DNA of 64,000 nt from Drosophila miranda (Eukaryota; Arthropoda; Insecta; Diptera; Drosophilidae), in contig NC_046675.1 in NCBI RefSeq assembly GCF_003369915.1, positions 18,662,001-18,726,000 on the forward strand, given 5' to 3'. A program made the translations under genes and the position numbers. This document shows, in pieces, positions 45,896-58,110 of the stretch (position 1 is its first letter; every line of letters starts with the position of its first letter). The notes under the pieces are model-generated. The model worked only from the letters and a program-made list of their open reading frames with translations. It made no database searches and was not told where the DNA came from.

Positions 45896-47711
45896 ACAGA
45901 CAATGTAGTGGAAGTCTCAAATGTATTATTAGGAATTGGGAAGGGTAGATGATACTTGTTGGTCCAGCGAAATCTGGATATGAATTCTAAGGCAGCCCAA
46001 GAGGGAAAATATGCGAAGCCTGGCACTAATTGGCATCGCTTAGCATGCTAGCTATAATTCGTCTCGCCAATTGGCCCGGGGAGATGTGAAAACGATCTTC
46101 TAGATCGGACCCCAATCGATTGTCTCCCAAGGTGTATGTAAACAGACGATTTAATGGTGGCTTCAAGTGTGTGTCTTGCAGTTGCCATAAGTTGCCTAAA
46201 TTTCTCTGACTGTATGGAAAAGTCTAGTTTTTTTCAATACCCCTTTAATAAATGTAGGATATAATTTTTACTTTAATACTTTTCAAAGAAAGTTTCGTGA
46301 GTCTGGACTTGCCTCTGCTCATTTCTTGCTGCTACTTTTCGGATTTTGTTTACCTCTCGAGTCGTCCGTCACGTGCTGTTTTCTATTTAATCGTTAAGAT
46401 CAGTGATTCAGACTCCGTCTTTGGGTGACTTTTTCACCGTCAAACATTTTTAAAAACTCTTAAAAGACCGAGTGATCGACCTTGTGCGACTTACATTTAG
46501 ACAGATTCGAAACAGGTTCTTTGCTTTTCTCGGACTCTATGTCACGTTGGGGCTTTGTTTGTTTTCTTTTTTCGATTGCTTATATTCTATGCCCCCAAGA
46601 GACTGGCTTTAATCAACAACTGCAAGTTTTCGACTTGCCTTTAATATATGTACAGATGTATGTATGTACGTTCATATGAATGTAACTTCACCAGGTATAG
46701 CGTCAGCTCCAGTGGAGATCAGACGGCAGACTAGGTCGGGCTTACCCGCTGATCAATCGCACAGCACAGCGTTTGAATCTCAAACGAGATCGCAATGTTG
46801 ATCTCGAGCACTTCACTACCACCACCGAGCTCTCTTTCTTGCTCCGCAGACGTCCTCACCCGGCTGGCGCAAACAATAAACTGATTCACATTCACAGGTT
46901 TCCAGTGATCAACACGATCGTATAGATATAAAGAAAGAGTGCAAATAAAAAACAAAAACCCAAACCCAAAATAAGACCACGATTCGAGTATCTAGCGAGT
47001 ACTAGCTCAAAGATGGAATATTCGTATGCAGCAACAGTTAGGGGAATCTTATCATGGCTCCAGCTTTTATCGCTTTCGGCCGTCGAGTACGACGCTGGGC
47101 TCACAAAATCCACCCGTCGTCGTCTCACTCATCTGCGCCAAAGTGTTATCAAGATCCAAATTCACTCATTGCTGTCCAGTCTAGATAAGCCAAATCAATT
47201 CGGCCGCTGACGCAGCCCAAGACACTACACTTCGCATGGATGAGATTTAATGGATGCAGAATGAGTGTTGGATATATTTATATTTTCATATTTATAAGTT
47301 CGTTTCCGACTCCCCAAAACTCGTTCTAAAAATATTAGAGATCACGCGCTTATCTGGAAATTATTCTCTCTGTAAACTACGTTTAACCGTTTTAGCTATT
47401 TTTTACCGTCCGGCATATTTTTGTTGTTTTGTCGTTTTCATTTAAGAGAAACTCATTCGGAACGTTTTTTCGAGTCACACGTGCCTGCCCATTAAGATAC
47501 CCGGTAATCTTCTTTCATATAGTTTGTATATCGTAAATGGTAGAGCACCTGTTCTACTTTTGTCAAGCTCTCAGAAGAAGAAGGCTAGAACACTTAGCCA
47601 TCATACACGTCGTACACAATATGCCCCAGAAAGGTAGAAAATTTCGATGGGAGAAGATCCGATCTGATCGCCATTCTCTATGGTTGTCCGTTTTCGGTTT
47701 TCCCGTATATT
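45896..47711. other. No gene recognised
   Basis: This is mixed sequence. The block 46,680-47,230 is GC-richer and open in parts on both strands, but without a coherent frame or domain. It may be transposon-derived. Confidence 0.4.
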
Positions 47712-47945
47712 CGAGATTGTGGATGCCACAGATTTTCGTCCTTGTGGGTGCTGAGGGGGGCAGATCGAATTTTTGAAATACACATGTAACAGTGTGATAG
47801 TATCTGAGCCTCTAAGATATAGGCGCTCATGCAGACGGACAGACAGACATGGCTATATCGACTTGCCCGACATGGGGTCCGAAACGCTTCCTTCTGGGTG
47901 TTACACACATCCACTTTCACCAAAAATATACGTAATATAACTGTT
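47712..47945 (+). mobile_element. DINE-like Helitron fragment
   Basis: Family blocks in order: GAGATTGTGGATGCCACAGA, TTTTCGTCCTTGTGGGTG, AGACGGACAGACAGACATGG, TATATCGACTTGCC, GGGGTCCGAAACGCTTCCTT and GGGTGTTACACACATCC. Confidence 0.65.
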
Positions 47946-47989
47946 GAGCCACTGAGCGGCTTCAGCAGCGTAGTTTGCGACATATTTGT

Positions 47990-48300
47990 ATATTAAAGGC
48001 GATAGTTGTTCGGTTTAAAATTTGTTGTTTCAAGGGCAGTCGGGCCGAATTCCCTGCGCGATCGATCGAGAGAGCGAGATCGGAGGAAAGAAAGAAAGGC
48101 GCGATATAAAGGCAAGAGAGAACGGCTGGATAGGCTGCTGCCGTGTCCGATGCAGTACAGTGGGCAGTGAAATAAGAAACAAATAAGGATTTTACTCTAC
48201 TGCTGGCTTAATCTATTAATTGGGAACTATTGGGCTGCGTAACCCAACAATAACGCTATACTCTTTGAGTTGATATTTGTGCATTTGTGCATCACCAACC
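47990..48300 (+). mobile_element. Putative LTR/promoter segment of a retrotransposon
   Basis: This segment has GATCGATCGAGAGAGCGAGA, a TATA-like GCGATATAAAGG at about 48,102, and AGGCTGCTGCCGTGTCCGA shortly after. The last phrase is shared with the minus strand near 36,500. GGGCTGCGTAACCCAACAAT and a pyrimidine-rich leader follow. No gag or pol was seen next to it, so it may be a solo or broken LTR. Confidence 0.35.
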
Positions 48301-49863
48301 TCCTCTTCTGAGCATATTTTTTCGGACTCTTTCAAACTCATTGCGAACTCTTTATGACCCAATTTTGTTGCCTCTTTATTGTTTTAACAATAACACCGAC
48401 TTTGACGCCACAATCAGTAAAAGTTTTGAACGTAAACTAATAATTTTGCACCATTATCAACTTTCTTTGGAAGTTATGCCCTGAAATTGTTCTTTGTGCT
48501 ATCGGTACTAGAGACTAAAAGCTGATAAGAAATAAATGTATGACAAAATACACAACATCACGAATAATTTTACTGAGGTACTCTTTGGCGCTGGCATATG
48601 GCATATGGCAAAAATATGTATGTCGACTTATTAAATACATTGCTTTCATATTCCAGATGGAAAGTGTCATTTAAATGTATTTTTCAACAGGATATTGATA
48701 ACGAATAAGAGAGTTTTTGATACTCACAAGACGGACACAAGACACAAGACATGGCTCTTACCTTTGCAAGAATTTCTATATACGCATATTGAGACGAATC
48801 TAGATTAAGTAGTCTGACTATTAATTGTATCATGCCGGATTATATTAGAAATAGTCAGTCTTGACACGAAGTTGTTTGGAGCAACACATAAATTCTTTAG
48901 AAAAAAAGTCTCTCTATATAGTTAAAATACTCTCTGTTTTCATATTCTCAACCCGGAGAATGAACTGTATGAACTGTAACTATATGCGCTTTATGGGTCT
49001 AAAACATACAATTACACGAATTGAATACTCCTATACTCTCTAAGCAGAAAAAACTTATTGTTTCAGCATTACAGTCGTTCGATAAATGTCTAGATTCCAA
49101 TTAACTCTAAAAAGAAGCAGCTGTTTGTTTATTGGGAGACGCGGGTGGTTGTTAACATCTTTCGTTCATTTCTTTCGTGCCGTTCCGCCATTTTTACAAA
49201 CGACACCCAATGAATTAATAGCGTAACATTTTATTGGATATACATGTGCTCTTTTAGCGTTGCCATAAACCATAAGAAAATTAATTAAGCCGCCGAGATA
49301 GCATTACGCCATCAACCCTACCCTCCCCAGGAGCGTTGTGAAAGGGATGCTGTCGATGCGGGGGATGATTGTGATTGTTCCCGTACCCGAGGGATGAACG
49401 ATTCCTACGGTCTAATTGGTTGCTGCTGCCAACTTCAACTAGTTCCACCTCGGAATAAAGGGATCCGCAGCATTGTGCTTACGAAACATTTTCTGTGCAT
49501 GCTAAGACACAATATCAAAAGGCTACAGTTAAAGGCAAGTATGTATTTTGTTTATTTATTACATTGTCTTTGTGATCTCCTGCAACAGCATTTGATCTGA
49601 AATTAGCTACACCTCAAATAAACTTATGAGAATTTGTAGATCAGATCGTATAATCCTCATTTCAAAACTGATATACATAAGTCACATCATTTTCAAAAAC
49701 GCTCTTTCTTCGTATAGTCATATTTACACTGCACTATTTACACTTTAAGCTAATTTAAAATCTACGTTGCATATACACAAAAGTCTATTTAATACCGTCA
49801 CGGATCGGATGTACATATGTACATATAGTACATAAATGTATTTAAGCCCTTTACCGAAAGCTT
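48301..49863. other. Intergenic, one coding-like minus-strand frame
   Basis: No gene is assigned. A 62-codon open frame without a start lies on the minus strand at 49,285-49,470 and is described as a finding. Confidence 0.4.
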
Positions 49864-51093
49864 TCATATTGAACCAACTCTCTCCATAAGATACCAGGGT
49901 AGAAACACAGTTGCGGCTACAACGGCGACACATGTGGCGCACAAAGCAATTGTCGTTGAAAGATTTGAGATTGAGAAGTGATCTTCTTTTTCCTCAAACT
50001 CTTCGTGTGGATGCTTTTCAAACTCCAGGACCTCGACATCAAACCGAAAGCGCACTTTCGATTCTGGCGACTCCTTGCGCCAAACCAAATGTCCCGACGA
50101 CTCGCGTCGCTCCAGGCTCCATTTCGGGTCGTGGACTGCAAATAAAAAAAAAAATGGTGCTAATGATTAACCAGAAAGGTAGGCTATTTCGGTGACCAAA
50201 GCTTTTAATATTCTAGCAGATCCTAATTTTCTATGCTAGCTTAATGGTTATATATTAGAAAGAGGGTATTATTATAAAGTACGAATATACAAACATATGT
50301 ATATATTTATTCCTTATCAGGATGACGAGATGAATCGACATACGCTAGCTGTCTATCTGTTTGTGTCAATGCATGCTAGTCTCTCAGCTTCGAAGTAATT
50401 TTGTAACTTTAGTAACTTTTCATAGAGCATTTATGTCTGTTCTCGCATTATAAATTATTTAGAATCTCGTAGTACGAATGACTTTATCAAATCCTTTTCC
50501 ATATATGTACATACATATGTATAGAGCTTAATACTAATAATACAATAATTTTAAATCGGATTATATCAAAGATATAACATGGAATGAGTATTAACGAGGA
50601 GGAACGTTGTGAGTTGCTGCTGCGACCGCAACTCTTCATTTACATATACTTGATACATAGTCAGTATGGCTCTCCTCCGCCAGACGGCGCTTATATTGAA
50701 CGACAAAGAGTGCGTGCGAGAGAGACAGAAAATCAGTCAGAACGTGATTCTTATAAGATCTGAGATCTAGGCGTTCATCTGGAGCGATATGCAAAGCCGA
50801 CCAGGAAACGTGAGTGTTAGAGAGAGACAGAGGGAGAGAGAATCAAATTTTTTTCTTCATTCTGGCTATAAAAATAATACGATCTGGTTCCGATTTTGCA
50901 GTCTTGAAGATAAAGTTATTCTCTATAATTCTGTGTTTTTAAATTTCCCTGTGGATCCCACAAATTTTCCTCCTTGTGGGGGCGGAAAATGTTGTTGCTA
51001 GCCTTTGATTATCAAAAATAAAAATCTTTTTGTCCAGTTTGTGTATATTAATACATTTATGTTAAAAATTAAATATTTACCTGATCCAGTCAT
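49864..51093 (-). CDS. 94-residue tail-anchored protein with KVRF motif
   Basis: There are two coding exons: 51,093-51,081 (ATGACTGGATCAG) and 50,135-49,864, joined by a GTAAATATTT..TTTATTTGCAG intron that keeps the frame. Residues 1-65 are soluble: charged, with KWSLERRESSGHLVWRK, then SPESKVRFRFDVEVLEFEK, then an acidic stretch EEFEEKED. Residues 66-87 form one hydrophobic helix (TTIALCATCVAVVAATVFL), followed by a seven-residue tail ending in a stop. This is the layout of a tail-anchored ER or outer mitochondrial membrane protein with its body in the cytosol. KVRF (31-34) fits the RVxF docking motif of protein phosphatase 1; PPP1R15/GADD34 proteins use KVRF too. Function is inferred only, and I do not recognise an orthologue. 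A 5' untranslated exon is likely, because an acceptor-like AATTTCAG lies about 27 bases before the ATG. Confidence 0.7.
50595..50990 (+). mobile_element. DINE-like Helitron copy inside an intron
   Basis: It starts CGAGGAGGAACGTTGTGAG, then has GCTGCGACCGCAACTC, GACAAAGAGTGCGTGCGAGA, CAAAGCCGACCAGGAAACG and TCCTTGTGGGGGCGGAAAA. It lies in the intron of the tail-anchored gene, in the opposite orientation, and makes up nearly half of that intron. Confidence 0.65.
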
Positions 51094-52525
51094 TATGCCT
51101 CGTTGACCTGGTGATATTGATTAGAGTCTGAAATTATACAAAATACTTATGAAAAGAGTTGCGCTGCATTAATATAGAGTGGTGTAGTTAGGTACAATGT
51201 ACGTACAATTATTGAAGAGTTGGTTTTCTTTTTAAACTTGCATGCTTCACATGCAAAACCTATAGCTATTAATGAACAATGAATGCATTTGCAATGGATC
51301 TTGATTCTCACAGGTACGTTGAACTAGATTTTGATGAGCTTTAAGTTTTTCGCATAGCTATGAAAAAACGAACTTTGGTTGTTGTAAGCTGGTTGGCGGT
51401 TTGTTAGCTGTAAACAAAAAGATCCCATTAGATGTGAGGAAATGTCTGCAAAGCCTGGATAACCCAAAAAAAATGGTTAATCAACACAAAGAATTGATCT
51501 TCCGTACATTTCTCTACCGAAAAAGTTGCAGCATGACCAGTTATTGTTGACCAGCTTTTAAAAAAGCAGGCGACCAGTTGATTTGAAATTGTAGTTGCGA
51601 AAACTTTTCTTAGTTATTTAATTATTACTTATTATTTGAAATAATTATTAATTATATAAAAACAATCAAACAGATTAAACACTCCTTTTACATCGTGCCA
51701 AAATATTACAAGAGAGCAACGATTTGAAGAACAAAATAATCCAACTGATATTGAAAATGTAATTTTTATCGATGCGAACGCTTCAATTTCTGCTCGGAAT
51801 TGAACATGAGATACCATGTACATAGAAATAACTTGTATGGATTTGATATATGTACGTACATATAATATATGATACATTTTGGAAAATCATGGAGTAGTAG
51901 TGAGAGGTATGTATGTATGTATGTAACGCTCTACAATGGTTTTTTTTTGTATCTAATTGGTGACAAGCCAGCTTAAGATAAACGATAATTAACGGAAAAA
52001 AATGTGCCCAACCTTTCTCCCTTCGAGAAATCCTGGGTAAGCCCTTAAATGTACATATGTATATCTCACAACAATATCATGAAAAATATTTCGAGAAATG
52101 TACTGCCCGATAACCTCAGTCAGTCTCAGTCGCAGTGAGTTGATAGCCATGACAAGCGACAACTCACACGTTCCAGCTGAAGTTCGTCCATCTCATTAGA
52201 AATTCCCGCACACTATCAATTACTGAAAGCTTTACCCAACAAGCACCGACTATGCGAAACTGTATTGAACTTAAATGTAACCCTGTCCTTCACCGTCCAA
52301 TTGTCTCCAATGAACAAGTTACTGCCGATGGGAGCATTGTCTGTACCGAAGCCAGTACATGAATGAGCAACATTGGAAGGTTAAAATGCTTTTGCAGTTT
52401 ACTCACACACGTAGGTAGGAAGACACTACCTGACTTTGTGTACACCCTATACACTATACAACGGTATATTGTATTCATAAAAATATATATAAATATAAAA
52501 CAACCTAAGGGAAGTAAAACCGTTT
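51094..52525. other. Upstream region of the tail-anchored gene
   Basis: No gene. The sequence is AT-rich, with (ATGT)n near 51,907-51,925. Confidence 0.45.
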
Positions 52526-52880
52526 TATACCCGATACTCAAAATGAGTATTGGGGTATATTATATTTGTGGTGAAAATGGATGTGTGTAACGTCCAGAAG
52601 GAATCGTTTCCGACCCCATAAAGTATATATATTCTTGATCAGCATCAATAGCCTAGTCGATTGAGCTCTGTTTGTCTGTCCGTTTATCCGTCTGTTCGTC
52701 CATATAATCGCCTAGTGCTCAAAGACTATAAAAGCTAGAGCAACGACATATTATATTCGGACTTGCTGTGATATGTCACTATTACAAGTATATTTCACCA
52801 CAAAAGCCGAAAATCTGTGGCATCCACAATTTCAAAGATACGAAAAAATAGAAAACGCAGAATTGTAGATGATGATTATA
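52526..52880 (-). mobile_element. DINE-like Helitron fragment
   Basis: It opens TATACCCGATACTCAAAAT on the plus strand. The minus strand then gives the family 3' order: TGGATGCCACAGATTTTC, GGACGAACAGACGGATAAAC, GAGCTCAATCGACTAGGC, TATTGATGCTGATCAAGAAT, GGGGTCGGAAACGATTCC, and ends GAGTATCGGGTATA. Confidence 0.65.
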
Positions 52881-52899
52881 TCTTCTAGAGCGAACAAGA

Positions 52900-53267
52900 A
52901 AGGTATAGAGAGTCTTTGTTATATAGGGGTCGTCAGATTCCTTTGACCACCTGTTTATAAACCCAAGCACGCCCTTGGCCTTATTTACCATGGTAGAAAT
53001 GTGTTCAGAAAACTTTATCTTTAACTTTAACACCAAGATCATCCACCAGGGTGATTCTCTCAAGAGAACCACCAAATAGAGTATAGGGAGCCAACAAAGG
53101 TGAAATGTCATAACTTTGCATTTCGAGGCATTAAGGTGTAACAAGTTAGCACAACACCATGACTGAAAGTAATTGAGATCGGATTGCAAGTGAGAAGGAA
53201 ATGAAATGTCCTTATACTGGACACACAGTTTAACGTCATCCACTTTCAATACTTTCATAAAAAACAA
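52900..53267 (-). mobile_element. LINE reverse-transcriptase fragment
   Basis: The minus-strand frame reads VDDVKLCVQYKDISFPSHLQ, then DLNYFQSWCCANLLHLNAS, KCKVMTF, and later EHISTMVNKAKGVLGFINRW and DDPYITKTLYTFLVRS. The DD of the catalytic YADD-type motif (here VDD) and the NxxKC motif are those of non-LTR reverse transcriptases. The frame is compressed around the LPILYL segment, where frameshifts cancel, and it runs directly into the DINE fragment at 52,880. It is an inactive remnant. Confidence 0.7.
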
Positions 53268-56200
53268 ATTCTATTTGGATGCAAAGTCAAAATCGGAACA
53301 ATATACAGATTTTGTTTTCATCTGCTGATCAGATTTCTGTTTTCTTGCTATTTGGCGGTTTCTGCGTATTACTATTACCATTAATATTACTATTACTTAG
53401 TAAATAACTTGATTTTAAGGGCTTCAAGGGCCGCGGCTCTACTTTATACCCAATACTCAGTCAGTATGTTTGTGAGCTTATGATTAATGTAACCTATATA
53501 ATATCTTTTATACATAATTATAACTGCCGCAAACCTATGTTTAAATATTAAAAGCCTGATTCTTTCGAAGGCCAAAGCTGTCAGTACACAATATACCCTT
53601 TCTACTAAAAAAACGATGGGTATATACAAAATAGTGGAATGTTACCTTCGTTTTTTAATGCCATTTTTGCATTTTTCACCAAGTTCTCGAACTTCAAAAT
53701 AACATACGAAGGTCATAGTGCAAAATTAGCATTTAACGATGTGCTTTGCCTTGGATCTTGAATGCCAACATAACGAAAGCATACAAAAACGTATTCTTAT
53801 TTCATTCCCAAAATGTTAACTTGCTCGCCATCAAATCTTTAAAGATCGATCATTAACAGCTGATGTTCGAACCAAACAGATAAGCAATTTTATTTATTTT
53901 TACTCGACAACACAAAACACATATTCTGGACTTTGTTCCAGCCATCGAGCTGTTGTACAATGCAATGCCCTGTAATTAATTCCTTTCAAAAAGGAAATGC
54001 TTACAAATACTTTCGATCGTTTTCCAATAATATAAAGATAATGCCGTATAAGAAACTCACACAAATGAGTGCCTCTCGGTGCCTATAATGGGCTTTTTTC
54101 ATTTTAGCTGCTACTGCTCGCTGATAAGATTCGCAAAGAAAGAAACGACAGCGTCAGCTCAACACTTTAATCAATGAACTCATAGACCACTCAGCTGATT
54201 GCGAGCTTTTGGCCGACGCCAGTTCTACTACGCGCTGGTACAGTATTATGTTCCAGCGAACAGAAGAGCTTTGCAATACACAATTACAGATGTCATATCT
54301 CGGGTGCACTGTGACACTTGGATATAGATGAAAAATATATACTGTAGTTACCATCTGCCCGCGGACTCTGAGCCACCTTTCACCAGTTCAATTATTAGTC
54401 ACATCAGAATCAGAGTGCAGTGCAAGCCAATATACACTGTGCTCACAACACTGAAACAAAGGACAAAGGTCGAATGGTTGGGTATTGGGTGTTGGGTAGC
54501 CTAGCCACAAGTACAAATACTACACATTACACTAGACACGACAAATTCACTGGAGGTACACGCCACACGCGCCGCCTAAAGATAAGAGTGGAAAGACCTC
54601 ATTCGGTTAATTGATGTATGTATGTACATACGCGCAAACTTGTACATACATACATATGTATGTATGTCTGTATGTATGCACATAGATCGTACATCGTATG
54701 TTGTCAATTAATCAATACATTCAGTGTCAATGAGTATGAATGCCTCATGCTAATCGATTGTTCAACTGTAGGAAAGTGGCGCCACTAGCAACCGACGAAT
54801 ACGAGTGTGTCAATGTTATGCTAATCAATTACAACCAATACAATACACTATTCTTTCTGCCACTATTAATTTTAAAAAGTCAATGATGCTCAGCTGCATG
54901 TAAAGATGTAAAGCTCGACGTGTTTTTGTTATTACCGCCTTGATTGATTTTAAAGCTCATCAGCGAGGCCAAGCACAGCACCGATTGCGGATTGCGAATT
55001 AGTCACACAAAACAGACAAAACACACTCTCTGCCACCGGCGTACAGCGGACGTAGCTGTCGATCTTGCAAGCTCTTGCCGAGTTTGCCCGCGTCGAACTA
55101 TTGAAGTCCATGTATGAAAGCAGACTGCCGATACCGCTCCGTCTACATTCCGCCGCAGCGCCAACAGTAGCAGCGGGAGCCGCCGGAGCGAGCTCCACCG
55201 GCCCGAGAGGGGGGCTCGCCCTCGCCTCACACTATTGTGCTGTGCTTTTTGCTGCTGCTCGCAATAACCAAAGCGGTGGCAACTACAACTACCCAATTCG
55301 TTTCTCTCATCTTTGAATGGAATATGCTTTTAGATGCGAATATTTTTATTTGAATTAGTCTTTCATCGGACTTTACGGCTGTATAAATATTCCAAATATT
55401 ATACATAAGTAATAGCTGAAATCGTGCAAGAGGTAGTACAAATTATTATCATTACCTAATAAAGAATATATACTAGAATCTCTGGCTCCATATGGTATGT
55501 ATATAGAAATTGATCAGCATGAAGAGCCGAGTGGATTTACACATGTAGGTCCAAACCAGTGGACGTCTTACTCATTTAGCAGCCATAGAAACCAGTTGTG
55601 AAAAATGTGGAATTTTGTAAACACCTATATATGTATAATACCTACTTAAATTCATGGAAGACTTTCCGATCCTCCAAGAATGCGTTATCAAGGCTCTTAC
55701 TTACAAACATTGCAGTCAAAATGCTATATTTTTGAAATTTCGAAACGAGTCGAAAGCATTTTAAAACTGATCCAATCCACAATCTAAGCAGTATGAATTA
55801 CACTAAGCAACAAAATCGAACTTTTATATTCCACCAACCAAACCGACTTTTTTAAAGATTTTGGGGCTTTACATTTTTTGTATGTTCTTTAAGAGGTAAT
55901 GCCTAATTTTTCACATAACTTAAGAATCTTACAATTGGTTATAAAAGTGGTGTTGCATAGTGTTATTTGTTCGACACTTTTCCATGTAATATCGTTTTAA
56001 AAAGACCGGACGTTACGTTGTGATCCGTAGCACACGTGCCGCGACACAATTCTACAAGGTACTCTGTACGTATGCAGTCATATACGTGGCAGTCAGCCAC
56101 GGAAAATTTGTTCTCCATTCTTATCATAATAAGGTTCCGATCGCAGCCACACTCAGCACTCTGGTACTTTCAATAATTATAAGACAATAAAAATATTAAT

Positions 56201-57314
56201 AACTTATTACTTAAGGCGTTCGGAATGGAAAATAGGTTCCTCTGTTACATATATGTACATCAGTACACTTTAACGAATTTAATATACTCCTGTCCACTTT
56301 GAGTACCTAGAATCGTTTCATTCGTTTTGTTTTTCTTGTTGCTTTTTGCCTTTTAACAAATTAATTGCCAAATTAAAGTAATGTGAAAAATATTAATAAC
56401 TGACATATGTATGTAGAACGATCGATCTGTGTGGGTATCAAAACCTTCCGCCAAGAAGCTACCATCCGTTGTTGGGTTAAATTTACACATTACTACTGTC
56501 AAATTTAGAGCAGGTTGTTGTCACTGTCAAAGAGTAATTGAGCTCAATTGAGCATACGCCTACCCTAATATTATACCCAGCCCAGCCGAAATAGCTTGTG
56601 CAGGGTAACAGCATCCACAAAGAGAAAACAATAGGTGCTGTTCTCTGTGCTTTATTTTGTTAATCTCTACATAAATACATATGAAGTTCTCCATGTGCCT
56701 GTGTATTGAGTGATACTTGCCGTACTGTCTGATCTGATTGTACTTCCACTGCGCTGTGATGACAGCTCTCTTTGCATACATACATATGTACTTTCTTACA
56801 TACACATGTATGTTCAAGTACGTACAAGTATGTATTTAAATATTAAACTCTGAGCGGGGAGACTAAGATTATCTGCGCGGAGCGCGAATGAATTATCATT
56901 TTCCCTTCGACTGCCCCCATCATTGGACCAAAACGAAAACCACCAGGGAGCTCTCGGAAGACGCATAATGAGGTCCGGGTCCCGAATCCCAAGCAAAGAA
57001 TAACATCGTAATCAGAACACACAAGCATATACATACATACATATGTATGTATATAAACGTATTGTACAGTTCCCTGTTGTAAGTATCAAATATAGTTATG
57101 TCTCGAGCAGCGACATCTGAACGGTCCAACTCTGAAGACAGGTAGGTAGTCCCTGCGCGTCTAGCGAAGCAAATGATTTCTGTATCTTGGTCTCGCACCC
57201 TGAAGTAGCAACGCACATACTTGCTTGACCGAGGTGCTCAGGAACTGTGCCGATATTCAATCGCTAGAAAGCTTGAGCCTGCCCCACAGCTACGACTACT
57301 ACAACGAGCGGAAG
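53268..57314. other. Intergenic/intronic stretch upstream of LRMDA-like gene
   Basis: No gene is assigned. It contains small DINE-end pieces (TATACCCAATACTCAGTCAG at 53,445; a decayed minus-strand piece at 55,440-55,545), (ATGT/ACAT)n at 54,612-54,682, and a GC-rich island at 54,950-55,310 open on both strands. Upstream exons of the LRMDA-like gene or the tail-anchored gene could lie here. Confidence 0.4.
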
Positions 57315-58110
57315 ATGATTTCGCCAAACCCGTATTCTTTTAGCGGGAACGTGTCAAATAGCAGCTGCGCCAGCGACGACGACGTTTCCTTTACAGACTG
57401 TTTACTCGAAGACAATGGCCGCATTTCGTTGGCCTACGAAAATCTGAGAAGCATTCCAAGGCGACTTGCAGACAAGTTCGCAGCACAGACGAAGTGTCTA
57501 GATCTCAGTCATAATGACTTCCGCGATTTGAAATTTCTCTCCTTCTTCGAAAACCTGGACACACTGATTTTGGACAGAAATATGAATTTGGACTTGAACA
57601 CTCTTCCTTATCTACCAAGCCTAAATATATTGTGGTAAGTCATCTGCATCGATTATAATGATCACACTGACACTGTTGTCACTATCTTTTAGGATCAACA
57701 ACTGCGATATCTCCAATACCGACTGGATACACCGGATCGAACGCAACTGCCCGGCTCTGGAACAACTGTCGTGCATGGGCAACATCCGCACCGCCGTTGC
57801 CAGTCAGGGTACCGAAATAGATGTCGGACGCGACTATATTCTTCAAGTATTACCCAATCTTAAATATCTTGACGGTGTGCCGGTGCCGGTTTCCGTCACC
57901 CAGAACAACGGCAACGGTAGCCCTGCTGTTCTCTTTTCCCCTTCCCAAGGGCAATGCCAAGACTCAACGAGCCACACAGGCAGTGGGAAAATTTCCACAC
58001 CGACACTCGCATTCAAGAATCTCTTCCGGCTCAAACCATCCACAAAGCCGCATGGTCCTGATGGAGCTCGAAGCGAACATATGTATGGAAACGGCTCGTC
58101 CACAAACTAA
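57315..58110 (+). CDS. LRMDA-like leucine-rich repeat protein, 245 residues
   Basis: There are two exons, 57,315-57,634 and 57,693-58,110, with a 58-base intron (TTGTG|GTAAGT to CTTTTAG|GATC) that restores TGG. I chose the ATG at 57,315 (MISPNPYSFSG). The frame stays open for 38 codons upstream without another ATG, so an upstream exon may extend it. After a serine/aspartate-rich N-terminus come leucine-rich repeats at about 38-165: LAYENLRSIPRRLADKF, TKCLDLSHNDFRDLKFLSFF, LDTLILDRNMNLD, LPYLPSLNILWINNCDI, ending in LPNLKYLDGV, an LRR-cap. The C-terminal 75 residues are polar. The pattern fits LRMDA (C10orf11), a cytosolic LRR protein linked in vertebrates to melanocyte differentiation and Rab32/38-Commander trafficking. 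Orthology is likely but unproven. A polyadenylation-like AATAAA lies at 58,350. Confidence 0.78.

Noticed and set aside
50789..51001. 70-codon open frame on the plus strand
   Set aside because: It lies entirely within a DINE-like copy. The same peptide phrase is produced by the 38.0-kb copy, so it is repeat-derived.
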